Source: CAYRVF01 sp964427535
Lineage (GTDB): Bacteria; Chloroflexota; Ktedonobacteria; Ktedonobacterales; JADMIN01
Assembly: GCA_964427535.1 (NCBI GenBank)
Contig: CAYRVF010000137.1
Location: forward strand, 1 to 12,626
DNA length: 12,626 bases
Direction: 5' to 3'
Below the pieces are notes generated by a model. The model made no database searches. It was given only the letters and a program-made list of their open reading frames with translations, and had not been told where the DNA came from. Position numbers and translations under genes: made by a program. Positions 1 to 6,274 of this stretch are shown one piece after another. Numbering within the stretch: the first letter of the stretch is position 1; the number at the start of each line of letters is the position of its first letter.

Positions 1-1035
1 GAACTTGGCCGAGAGCGGCTGGGCGCTGCCGGTTTCCTTCACTGTTACGACCGCGTTCCAGACACCTTTCATCGAGAGGACGCCGTTGGCGTGATACGAG
101 CCCGGCACCGGCATCGCCGTCAGCGCAACATGTACCGGCTCCATCGCCATGTCAGGCATCGTCAGATCGGCAGAGACCGTCGCGCCTTGCACCGGCACAC
201 CCTGGTCGTCCTGCACGGTCACGGTGAAGGCATACGTCCCAAACTGGTCGGGCGTGGCCGTCAGCTCAACCGTCTGTCCATTCACTGTCTGCGACTGAAT
301 GATCGAGTTGGCCGGTGTAGTGGTGGCCCCCTGTCCCGTCGAAGGCGTCGCGTTAGTCGGCTCGCTCAAGAGCTTGGTGATGAGACCGCTCGCGACCTTG
401 GGGTCGAATCCTTCTTCAAGATAGGTGCGCTCGCGCCCTTGGGCGTCGATGAGGTAGACGCCGGTCGTGTGGATCACAACGCCGTCCGACTGCAGAATCG
501 ACTGCATGTGATAGGCGCTCCACAGCGGCGTGAGCTGCGAGACGCTGCCCAGTACGTAGTGCATCGGCACCGTCACCTGACGCGTCGAGAGGAAGGTCGT
601 CGCCGACTGTGGCGTGTCGTGCCAGGGGTTCAGGCTCAGCGCCACCCAGCTCACGTTCGCGCTCTTCGGTCCCAGATCGCGCGCGGTGGCGTTGATGTAG
701 CCAGCCATCAGCGAGCAATCGGCATGCGGGCAGACGGAGTCGAAGAACGTCAGCACCACCGGATGTCCCTTAAGCTGCGAGAGCGTGACCGTCTTGCCGC
801 TCTGGTCTTGCAGCGTGAAGTCTGGAGCGGGAGTCGCCCCCAGGTCCGTGCCCGAGTAGACTGGAGGCTGGGCATCAGAAGTTGTCGGAGAGCTGTTCCC
901 GTGAGCATGACTGATGAATAGTAGCGTCCCGCCCGCCAGTACCGCGACACACAGAACACAGAGCCAGATGACGACAAAGCGATTGAATTGAGATGATTGC
1001 CTTGGCTGTGGAGGCGCCGGATCGCCAACCATCAT
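1..1035 (-). CDS. SCO1/SenC-family copper chaperone fused to a C-terminal YtkA-like domain (3' end beyond window)
   Basis: This is the first 345 codons of a membrane-anchored thioredoxin-fold SCO protein; the frame is still open at base 1, so the C-terminus is missing. A hydrophobic anchor spans about residues 20-42. A SCO fold follows at about 68-225, with the motif SVCPHADC (C102, C107) and the later conserved His (H189, in VIHTTGVYLID). After a Ser/Thr/Pro linker (about 226-245), a second domain from about 250 resembles YtkA/FixH-type domains and carries a Met motif MPDMAM (M293, M296, M298). SCO proteins deliver copper to the CuA centre of cytochrome oxidase or act as thiol reductases outside the membrane. 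ATG at 1035 is chosen because GGAG lies 6 nt upstream; a second ATG follows at once. Oddity: the cysteines are spaced CX4C, not the usual CX3C. It is the last visible gene of the copper module and sits 130 bp after the propeller gene. Family call firm; exact role inferred. Confidence 0.9.
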   Translation of the reverse strand, partial: MMVGDPAPPQPRQSSQFNRFVVIWLCVLCVAVLAGGTLLFISHAHGNSSPTTSDAQPPVYSGTDLGATPAPDFTLQDQSGKTVTLSQLKGHPVVLTFFDSVCPHADCSLMAGYINATARDLGPKSANVSWVALSLNPWHDTPQSATTFLSTRQVTVPMHYVLGSVSQLTPLWSAYHMQSILQSDGVVIHTTGVYLIDAQGRERTYLEEGFDPKVASGLITKLLSEPTNATPSTGQGATTTPANSIIQSQTVNGQTVELTATPDQFGTYAFTVTVQDDQGVPVQGATVSADLTMPDMAMEPVHVALTAMPVPGSYHANGVLSMKGVWNAVVTVKETGSAQPLSAKF

Positions 1036-1066
1036 CGAAGTCTCCTTTACCTTCCGCAGATACCTG

Positions 1067-1133
1067 GGCGACTGCTGACATGGCGGCGGTCGGAGCCTGG
1101 GCACATATACACGATCAGGTGTCTCCTGACATG
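1067..1133 (-). promoter_or_regulatory. Imperfect direct repeat upstream of the SCO gene, candidate binding sites
   Basis: Two 16-bp copies lie at 1067-1082 and 1118-1133 (plus-strand forms GGCGACTGCTGACATG and GGTGTCTCCTGACATG). They match at 13 of 16 positions and are 51 bp apart, close to five helical turns. The second copy overlaps an inverted repeat, TCAGG (1115-1119) with CCTGA (1125-1129). The site lies in the 130-bp gap before the SCO gene, so a regulator or separate promoter there is possible. No clear -35/-10 pair was found. Confidence 0.25.
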
Positions 1134-1139
1134 ATACAC

Positions 1140-1154
1140 CTTCTCCATGAGAAG
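1140..1154 (-). terminator. Small hairpin just after the second propeller gene
   Basis: CTTCTC and GAGAAG form a perfect 6-bp stem with a 3-nt loop, beginning 11 nt after the stop codon of the upstream gene. There is no T-run after it, so it may be a weak terminator or an mRNA 3'-end stabiliser rather than a classical intrinsic terminator. Confidence 0.35.
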
Positions 1155-1165
1155 CAGATGTACGT

Positions 1166-2260
1166 TCAGGGCATGGTAAGGCTCCAGTGTCGGCCCTGGT
1201 CGGATGTCACATCCACGCCAACCGGAAACGAGAGCCCCACGACGGCCCGCGACGGGTCCGCTGCATCGACGGCGACCGCCGCCGGCTGGCGTGTCGTGGT
1301 GGCAGTCCGCATCCACGACCTGCCCGCATCAGTCGTGACGTAGACGGTGCTGGACGAGAACGCGAACGCCGTGTGCGGCTGCCCATCGCTGGTCGCGAGG
1401 CCGTAGAGCGAGATCGGCGCGTGAACGGCTGCGAACGTCGTGCCGCCATCCGTCGAGACGAGCAGCCCGCCTTCCCCATAGACATACAGTGTCATCCGGG
1501 CCGCGACGATCCAGTAGACACCACCTTGCACGGCCGACACCGACTGCCAGTTCAGGCCGTTGGTATCGCTAAAGTAGAGGCCGTTCGAGGCGCTCCACAG
1601 CAACATACGCCCGGTATGTCCGGGGTCGGCCAGAATGCCAGTCGGCTGGTTCGTCGGCAGCAGCGGCACCGTATGCCAGTGCCCGCCTGTGTCGTCGCTC
1701 TCCATGAGACTCTGGTTGCCCAGACGCGGCAGGATGGCAAAAAGCTGCTCCGCTGTCGTGCCAGCAGCTAGCTCGGCCACCGCACCGGTCGAGAACGCGC
1801 TGAGTGGTGTCGCCAGGTTCCACGTCAGCCCGGCGTCCGCGCTGGTGTAGATGCCGGGCGTGCCCATGCCAGGTGTGTTCGCTGCACGAGGTATGCCCAG
1901 CACATAGACACGAAGCGGGTCAGCGCGGCTCTGCGTGAGTTGATACGTCATCAGGCCGCTCATGACCTGTCCGTCCCCTCCGGCGACCTCACGCCAGGTG
2001 CTGCCACCATCCGCCGACCGAAAAAGGCCAACGTGCGTCGCCAGCAGCAGCGTATTGGGTACACCGCCGAGCGCGAGCACCGCATGCGTATGGTTCTGCG
2101 GGCCGCCCGGTCCCGTGCCGCTCGCCGCCGTGCGCGGTGCCGCGGACGAACCGCACCCCACGAGGCACAGCAGCGTCAGCGCGAGGATACCTGCCAGCGG
2201 GCTTCCGCACCTCTGCCGCCAGCCGCGGCCCTCTACCAGACGCCGCCTCCGCCTACTCAT
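1166..2260 (-). CDS. Asp-box (BNR/sortilin-like) beta-propeller lipoprotein, paralogue B
   Basis: This encodes 364 residues. An Arg-rich N-terminus and hydrophobic stretch end in the lipobox LVGC (C36), predicting a lipoprotein exposed outside the cytoplasmic membrane. The mature protein is built from Asp-box repeats at about 81-89, 139-147, 187-195, 230-238, 268-276, 308-316 and 352-359 (for example TSADAGLTW, ESDDTGGHW), as in BNR/YCF48/F510_1955-type propellers. A GGPQNHTH segment (H57, H59) follows the lipid anchor. The start at 2260 is favoured because ATG overlaps the upstream stop as ATGA, which implies translational coupling, and because the lipoprotein signal begins there; the frame stays open farther upstream but that stretch is Arg-rich noise inside the neighbouring gene. 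It is a tandem paralogue of that neighbour. No catalytic activity can be assigned; a scaffold or binding role in the copper/oxidase module is inferred from context only. Confidence 0.88.
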   Translation of the reverse strand: MSRRRRRLVEGRGWRQRCGSPLAGILALTLLCLVGCGSSAAPRTAASGTGPGGPQNHTHAVLALGGVPNTLLLATHVGLFRSADGGSTWREVAGGDGQVMSGLMTYQLTQSRADPLRVYVLGIPRAANTPGMGTPGIYTSADAGLTWNLATPLSAFSTGAVAELAAGTTAEQLFAILPRLGNQSLMESDDTGGHWHTVPLLPTNQPTGILADPGHTGRMLLWSASNGLYFSDTNGLNWQSVSAVQGGVYWIVAARMTLYVYGEGGLLVSTDGGTTFAAVHAPISLYGLATSDGQPHTAFAFSSSTVYVTTDAGRSWMRTATTTRQPAAVAVDAADPSRAVVGLSFPVGVDVTSDQGRHWSLTMP

Positions 2261-3345
2261 GGCAGGGAGCCTTGCCAGTGGGCGCCGCCATCCGTCGTGC
2301 GAGTCACGCCAAGCGGATACGACGACCCCACATAAACCGTCTCCATCCCGCTCGCCGCGACGGCGATGCCGCCGGGATGCTGAGCGAGCGTTGCCGTGGG
2401 CGTCCACGTGTGCCCGCCGTCGCTCGTCCGGTAGACGCCAGTGCCCGTCATCGCGTAGGCATGCTCTGGCGCGGACTCGCACGCGACGATAGACGAGAAC
2501 GTATCCTGCCCGTCGACGAGCACGAACGGCGTCCCCGGAGCAGCCGATACGAACACCCCCTGATCTCCGTTGGCATATACGGCGTCGCCCGCGAACGAGG
2601 CGGAGAAGATGCCGCCCTGCACCCCGGGTACCCGCCCCCACGTCACGCCACTGTCACTACTGGTGAACAGCCCATCGGCACTGCTCCACAACCACAGCTT
2701 GCCCGGCTGGTGGACATCACCCGCGATGCCGGTCGGGCTGGTGGTGGGCAACGGTGCTAGTGGGTGCCAGTGCACACCGGCGTCGTCGCTCTCATAGAGG
2801 CTATGATTGCCAAGCGACGGCACCAGCGTGAACACCTGGCCCGGCGCCGCCGAGCCCGCTCCAATCGTGTAAATGGCGTGCGTTGGGAACGATGCGAGCG
2901 GCGCCGCCAGCGTCCACGTCTTGCCCGCATCCGCACTGGTATACACGCCGGGCGTGCTCCGCGCCGCCTTGGGATTGTCTGGGCGCGGCTCCGAGAGCAC
3001 GTACACTCGCTGTGGATCGACCGGACTCTGGGCAAGCTTGTAGAGCATCAGCCCATCCATCGGTTGGCCGCTCCCTCCGGCGACCTCGGCCCACGAGCCG
3101 CCAGCATCCGACGAGCGATAGAGGCCGATATGCGTCGCGAGCAGCACCGTACGCGGCACATCTCGCAGCGCGAGCAGATCATGCATATGATTCTGCGGTC
3201 CCCCATACGCGCTCGATGTCGTAGAGGACGCCCCACACCCGGCGAGCGCCCCGGCGAGCAGTAGCGCGGCGACCAGTACACTCCGACCAGTGAGCCACCC
3301 ATGCCTTAGCGCACCGCATCCCTTAGGTATTCGATCGTTCCTCAC
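2257..3345 (-). CDS. Asp-box (BNR/sortilin-like) beta-propeller lipoprotein, paralogue A
   Basis: This encodes 362 residues. A hydrophobic segment ends in the lipobox LAGC (C37), followed by GGPQNHMH (H53, H55) and a run of Asp boxes at about 78-85, 136-144, 185-193, 229-236, 307-314 and 350-357, with one degenerate box near 266-274. This is the pattern of BNR/sortilin-type beta-propellers, closest in feel to the F510_1955 glycosylhydrolase-like group, whose members also have an N-terminal HxH and an ATHxGL segment. GTG at 3345 is the only sensible in-frame start; AGGA lies 12 nt upstream, a long spacing. It starts 14 nt after the YVTN gene stop, and its own stop overlaps the next gene (ATGA). 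Over the 74 residues from GGPQNH, 49 are identical to paralogue B by eye, indicating tandem duplication. Enzymatic function is unknown. Confidence 0.88.
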   Translation of the reverse strand: MRNDRIPKGCGALRHGWLTGRSVLVAALLLAGALAGCGASSTTSSAYGGPQNHMHDLLALRDVPRTVLLATHIGLYRSSDAGGSWAEVAGGSGQPMDGLMLYKLAQSPVDPQRVYVLSEPRPDNPKAARSTPGVYTSADAGKTWTLAAPLASFPTHAIYTIGAGSAAPGQVFTLVPSLGNHSLYESDDAGVHWHPLAPLPTTSPTGIAGDVHQPGKLWLWSSADGLFTSSDSGVTWGRVPGVQGGIFSASFAGDAVYANGDQGVFVSAAPGTPFVLVDGQDTFSSIVACESAPEHAYAMTGTGVYRTSDGGHTWTPTATLAQHPGGIAVAASGMETVYVGSSYPLGVTRTTDGGAHWQGSLP

Positions 3346-3359
3346 TACGAAGCCGTATC

Positions 3360-4604
3360 CTATTGTGATGTTGTGTCAGTTGCCTTGGCCTGCCTGCGCC
3401 GCGCCCGTCGCAGATCGAGAATCGCGAATGCGCCCAGCGCGACGACGAGCACGACGACGCCCATATCCACCAGAAACGCCGTCGAATTGCTCACCGCCGG
3501 CGGATATGCCCCGGTGACGAGCGCGACCGGCGCGCCGCCGACGGCGACATTCGCCAGAAGCGTGTGCGAGCCGGCGTCGAGCAGCGCCACGGAGCCGCTT
3601 GCGCGCCGCGCGACGAAGCCGTACGACCCCTCGAACGTGATGGCCACCGCGGAGGGTTCGCCGCCCACATGCAGTACCCGTTCGGGTTCGTGCGGACTGC
3701 TCAGGCCGGTACCATCGGCGGAGGCTGAGACCGGCCTGAGCACGTCCACCGCGCCCAGACCGTCGGGCACGTAGATTTCGCCCGTCACCGCATCGTAATC
3801 CATCGTGCCGAAGTGTGCGCCAGGGACCCGCAACACCGTGCCGAGCACACGATTCACGCTCAGGCTGACCGCCTCGATCGTACCATCTTGCGTGCTGACG
3901 TAGGCGATGCCACCGCCGCCAGGAATGACGACACCGACCGGGCCGCCCGGCACCGGAATCGTCGCCTCCACCTGCCGCCGCGCCGTGCTGATCACAGAGA
4001 CGGTATTGCTCGCCGTGTTCGCGACGAACACCTCGGGGTCGTCCGGATTCGGAATACCGCTATTGGCCGCCGCGAAGCCGACACCCGACGGATGCCGCCC
4101 CACTGGCACTGTCGCGAGCACGCGGTTCGCGTCGGGGTCGAGGATGCTCACCGAGTCGCTGCCGGTATTGACGACGTAGAGATGCTGCGTCGAGTACGAG
4201 ACGTCGATCGCGATTGCGGTTGGGTCGTGTCCGACGCCGATCGTTTGGGTGACGTTCCCGCCGTGCGTGTCGATCACCGCGACCTGGTTACGCGCGGACT
4301 GCGTGACATAGGCGTAGCGGGCATCCGCGCGCAGCACGACGCCGCTGGGAGCGCCGCCGACCGAGATGCGCGAGGTGACGGCCCGTTTGCCGATGTCCAC
4401 GACGGCCACGTCGCCGCCTGAACTGCCCGCGCCCGCGACATACACGAGGTTGGGCGCGCCACCATCCGCCCGAGCCACCCTTGACGGCACGAACGCTACG
4501 ACAACGGCGAGCGCCATCAGCGGGAAGAGCAGCCAGCCCCCTCTGCCACGAAGGACGCGATGGCTACAGGAAAGGCGAAAAGGAGCGGGGTCCAGTTGGC
4601 GCAT
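3360..4604 (-). CDS. YVTN/YncE-type beta-propeller protein with signal peptide and C-terminal membrane anchor
   Basis: This encodes 414 residues. A basic N-terminus and hydrophobic segment at about 23-41 look like a signal peptide, with likely cleavage after ARA near residue 46. The body is a chain of roughly 40-residue repeats of the YVTN type, such as HLYVVNTGSDSVSILD and VFVANTASNTVSVIS, each followed by a 'vGxxPxGV' turn; these fold as a seven-bladed propeller in related proteins. A transmembrane helix at about 376-396 and an Arg-rich tail (LRRARRRQ) anchor the C-terminus with the propeller outside. ATG at 4604 is the first start that includes the signal peptide; no strong ribosome site is visible. 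The downstream propeller gene begins 14 nt after its stop, so they are probably cotranscribed. YVTN proteins often bind partners or metals, but no specific function can be read from this sequence. Confidence 0.87.
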   Translation of the reverse strand: MRQLDPAPFRLSCSHRVLRGRGGWLLFPLMALAVVVAFVPSRVARADGGAPNLVYVAGAGSSGGDVAVVDIGKRAVTSRISVGGAPSGVVLRADARYAYVTQSARNQVAVIDTHGGNVTQTIGVGHDPTAIAIDVSYSTQHLYVVNTGSDSVSILDPDANRVLATVPVGRHPSGVGFAAANSGIPNPDDPEVFVANTASNTVSVISTARRQVEATIPVPGGPVGVVIPGGGGIAYVSTQDGTIEAVSLSVNRVLGTVLRVPGAHFGTMDYDAVTGEIYVPDGLGAVDVLRPVSASADGTGLSSPHEPERVLHVGGEPSAVAITFEGSYGFVARRASGSVALLDAGSHTLLANVAVGGAPVALVTGAYPPAVSNSTAFLVDMGVVVLVVALGAFAILDLRRARRRQAKATDTTSQ

Positions 4605-4639
4605 AGCACTCGTTCTTTATTGCCACGAGCAGCGATCCA

Positions 4640-4679
4640 GTGCCCATCACATCGCGTGCGACGGGCACCGGATCGGTGC
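4640..4679 (-). promoter_or_regulatory. Two mutually exclusive hairpins in the leader of the YVTN gene
   Basis: GTGCCC (4640-4645) can pair with GGGCAC (4663-4668), and GCACCG (4665-4670) can pair with CGGTGC (4674-4679). The two stems share bases 4665-4668, so they cannot form together. A small TCGC/GCGA stem sits in the first loop. This lies in the 126-bp gap between the CopC-domain gene and the YVTN gene. It may be an attenuator-like or mRNA-processing element; there is no T-run. Confidence 0.25.
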
Positions 4680-4730
4680 GGTATAGGTGTGCGACGGGTG
4701 ACTCTCAGCCAGGATGCCGAAAGTGCCTAT

Positions 4731-5360
4731 CTAACGCTCGATGGGATCCTGCGGGCGAGCAGCCGGGGCCGCCGCCGGGGCCGGTGGGGTCCGGCGCGCG
4801 AAGGCGATGCCCGCGCCCGCCCCTATGACTAATCCTAGCACGCCGATGAGGGCGACGACCCATCCGGGGACACCAGAGCTCGACGAGCTGGACGTAGTGG
4901 TCGCCGGGGTGGTCGTCGACGTGCCTGTCGACGAGGCGTTGGCGTTCACCGTGAACGTGAACCCGCCAACATCGGGATCGCCGTCATCGGCCGAGACCGT
5001 ATGCCACTGCACGAGGTAGACGTCGGAGCCGTCGCCTTTCATCGGCACGGTCATTGTCTTGAGGTCCGACTGCACAACCTGAGCGGGTGCGGTGCTGACG
5101 GTGTTGCCTTTGGCGTCGTAGATGACGATTGCGCTTCCGTTGGGATTGACATGCTCGGCGAAGTGAACAGTCACGACGCTCGGCGCCGTCTTGACCACGC
5201 CATTCGCGGGCGGATCGGAGCTCACGTAGCTCGCATGGGCGAAGGCGATATTCGGCGCCGCGAAGAACGCGAGAGCCGCGACGATCAGGCCCGACACGCC
5301 GAGCGTGCCAGCGACTCGTCGCCACCCCGCGCGATAGGCCTTCTGAATGCTGGAGATCAT
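4731..5360 (-). CDS. CopC-domain copper-resistance-type protein, C-terminally membrane-anchored
   Basis: This encodes 209 residues. A signal peptide at 1-41 ends at AFA, leaving His42 as the mature N-terminal residue, as in CopC proteins whose N-terminal His binds Cu(II). The CopC beta-sandwich spans about 42-140, with SDPPANG, VHFAEHVNPNG and WHTVSADDGDPDVGGFTFTV. A Ser/Thr linker (about 142-162), a transmembrane helix (about 167-188) and a Pro/Ala-rich tail follow. CopC proteins bind copper outside the membrane and pass it on for uptake or enzyme maturation. Oddity: where the Cu(II) site usually reads DGH, this protein has DGD (D126-D128), so one expected His ligand is absent. ATG at 5360 is chosen because AAAGG lies 7 nt upstream and the signal peptide starts there; an upstream in-frame ATG at 5483 would add 41 unlikely residues. 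It is the first gene of the copper module. Confidence 0.9.
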   Translation of the reverse strand: MISSIQKAYRAGWRRVAGTLGVSGLIVAALAFFAAPNIAFAHASYVSSDPPANGVVKTAPSVVTVHFAEHVNPNGSAIVIYDAKGNTVSTAPAQVVQSDLKTMTVPMKGDGSDVYLVQWHTVSADDGDPDVGGFTFTVNANASSTGTSTTTPATTTSSSSSSGVPGWVVALIGVLGLVIGAGAGIAFARRTPPAPAAAPAARPQDPIER

Positions 5361-5453
5361 GAGCGTGCCTTTCCGGACAAATGGACCGCGAGAATGAAAA
5401 GACCGGTGGAGCGTGTACTGCACGCACGAGAGTGTCCGCGGCCGCCTCGATAT

Positions 5454-5522
5454 ACGTGCTTCACGTGCCAGCATAGCAAACACGCAGGACAGATTGCATC
5501 GGGTCGTTTCCCGATATTCGGG
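5454..5522 (-). promoter_or_regulatory. Candidate promoter/operator region upstream of the CopC-domain gene
   Basis: The 207-bp gap before the CopC-domain gene holds three features. A -10-like TATGCT lies on the minus strand (5475-5470). Next to it is a direct repeat, ACGTGC-TTC-ACGTGC (5454-5468). An inverted repeat, CCCGA (5510-5514) with TCGGG (5518-5522), lies upstream. No convincing -35 is present, so the promoter call is tentative. The position would suit control of the copper module by the adjacent two-component system. Confidence 0.25.
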
Positions 5523-5542
5523 TTGAAATCCTCCTCAGCATC

Positions 5543-5564
5543 GTGGAGGCGACTCGCCATCCAC
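5543..5564 (-). terminator. Hairpin directly after the response-regulator gene
   Basis: GTGGA-GGCG (5543-5551) pairs with CGCC and TCCAC (5555-5558, 5560-5564) around a 3-nt loop, giving nine base pairs with one bulged base. It begins 3 nt past the response-regulator stop. No U-run follows, so it is a partial or non-canonical terminator, or a 3'-end stabiliser separating the regulator genes from the copper module. Confidence 0.45.
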
Positions 5565-5567
5565 CGC

Positions 5568-6272
5568 CTAACACTCCGGATTGACCAGGCCGCGACGCAC
5601 GGCATAGCGCACGAGATGCGTGACATCACGCAGGCCGAGCTTTTCCATAACCGCCGCCCGATGGCTCTGCACCGTCTTGACACTCAGATGCAGCCGGTCG
5701 GCGATCTCCTGATTGGTATACCCTTCGGCGACAAGCTGGAGCACCTCGCGTTCGCGGCTGGTCAGCGTGTCGTAGCTGTCGGGCGCGGCTGCTCCAGCGG
5801 CTGGCGCGCGTGTCCGTGCCGGTCGCCCGCCGCGCTCTGAGTATTCCGTCACCAGCGCATGCGCGACGCTCGGCGAGAGGAACGACTCGCCACGCGCGAC
5901 GGCCCGCACGGCGGCGAGCAGGTCGGCGGATGCCGTACGCTTGATGACGTAGCCCGCGGCGCCCGCCTGCAACGCGCGAAAGAAGTATTCTTCGGCCTCG
6001 TGCATCGTCAGGAAGAGCACCCGCACATCGGGCGCGGCCTGCCGGATGCGACGCGTCGCTTCCACACCGTCGAGCTCGGGCATGCTGATATCCATCAGCA
6101 CGACGGTCGGACGTAGCCGCTCGGCTTCCTCCACCGCCTCGCGCCCGGTGCGCGCTTCGCCCACGACGACGATATCCGGCGACAGCTCGAGCAGCGCCCG
6201 CAGTCCATCACGCAGGATATCGTGATCGTCCGCCAGCAGCACCCGTATCTCGCTGGCCGTATGCCCATCCAT
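5568..6272 (-). CDS. NarL/FixJ-family response regulator
   Basis: This encodes 234 residues. A receiver domain occupies about 8-125, with acidic pair D15-D16, phosphoacceptor D61 (VLMDISMPELDG), switch Thr89 and Lys111 (VIKR). An Ala/Pro linker (about 150-165) leads to a LuxR-type helix-turn-helix at about 168-230 (LTSREREVLQLVAEGYTNQEIADRLHLS). The protein would bind DNA when phosphorylated by the kinase encoded just upstream. ATG at 6272 is favoured: GAGG sits 6 nt upstream, inside the end of the kinase gene, and the receiver begins right after it; an in-frame extension to 6368 overlaps the kinase and is rejected. Only 2 nt separate it from the kinase stop. Plausible targets are the copper and oxidase genes on either side, an inference from position. 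Confidence 0.95.
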   Translation of the reverse strand: MDGHTASEIRVLLADDHDILRDGLRALLELSPDIVVVGEARTGREAVEEAERLRPTVVLMDISMPELDGVEATRRIRQAAPDVRVLFLTMHEAEEYFFRALQAGAAGYVIKRTASADLLAAVRAVARGESFLSPSVAHALVTEYSERGGRPARTRAPAAGAAAPDSYDTLTSREREVLQLVAEGYTNQEIADRLHLSVKTVQSHRAAVMEKLGLRDVTHLVRYAVRRGLVNPEC

Positions 6273-6274
6273 CG

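Noticed and set aside
91..921. Long plus-strand open frame opposite the SCO gene
   Set aside because: It is Arg/His-rich with no recognisable domain, and the opposite strand encodes a clear SCO fold with a ribosome site.
2261..2641. In-frame N-terminal extension of propeller paralogue B
   Set aside because: The extension is low-complexity Arg-rich sequence inside paralogue A. The lipoprotein signal and ATGA overlap fix the start at 2260.
4695..4725. Possible TPP riboswitch (CTGAGA-like string on the minus strand)
   Set aside because: Only the short CTGAGA-type string fits. The rest of the conserved TPP core is not found, and no thiamine gene follows.
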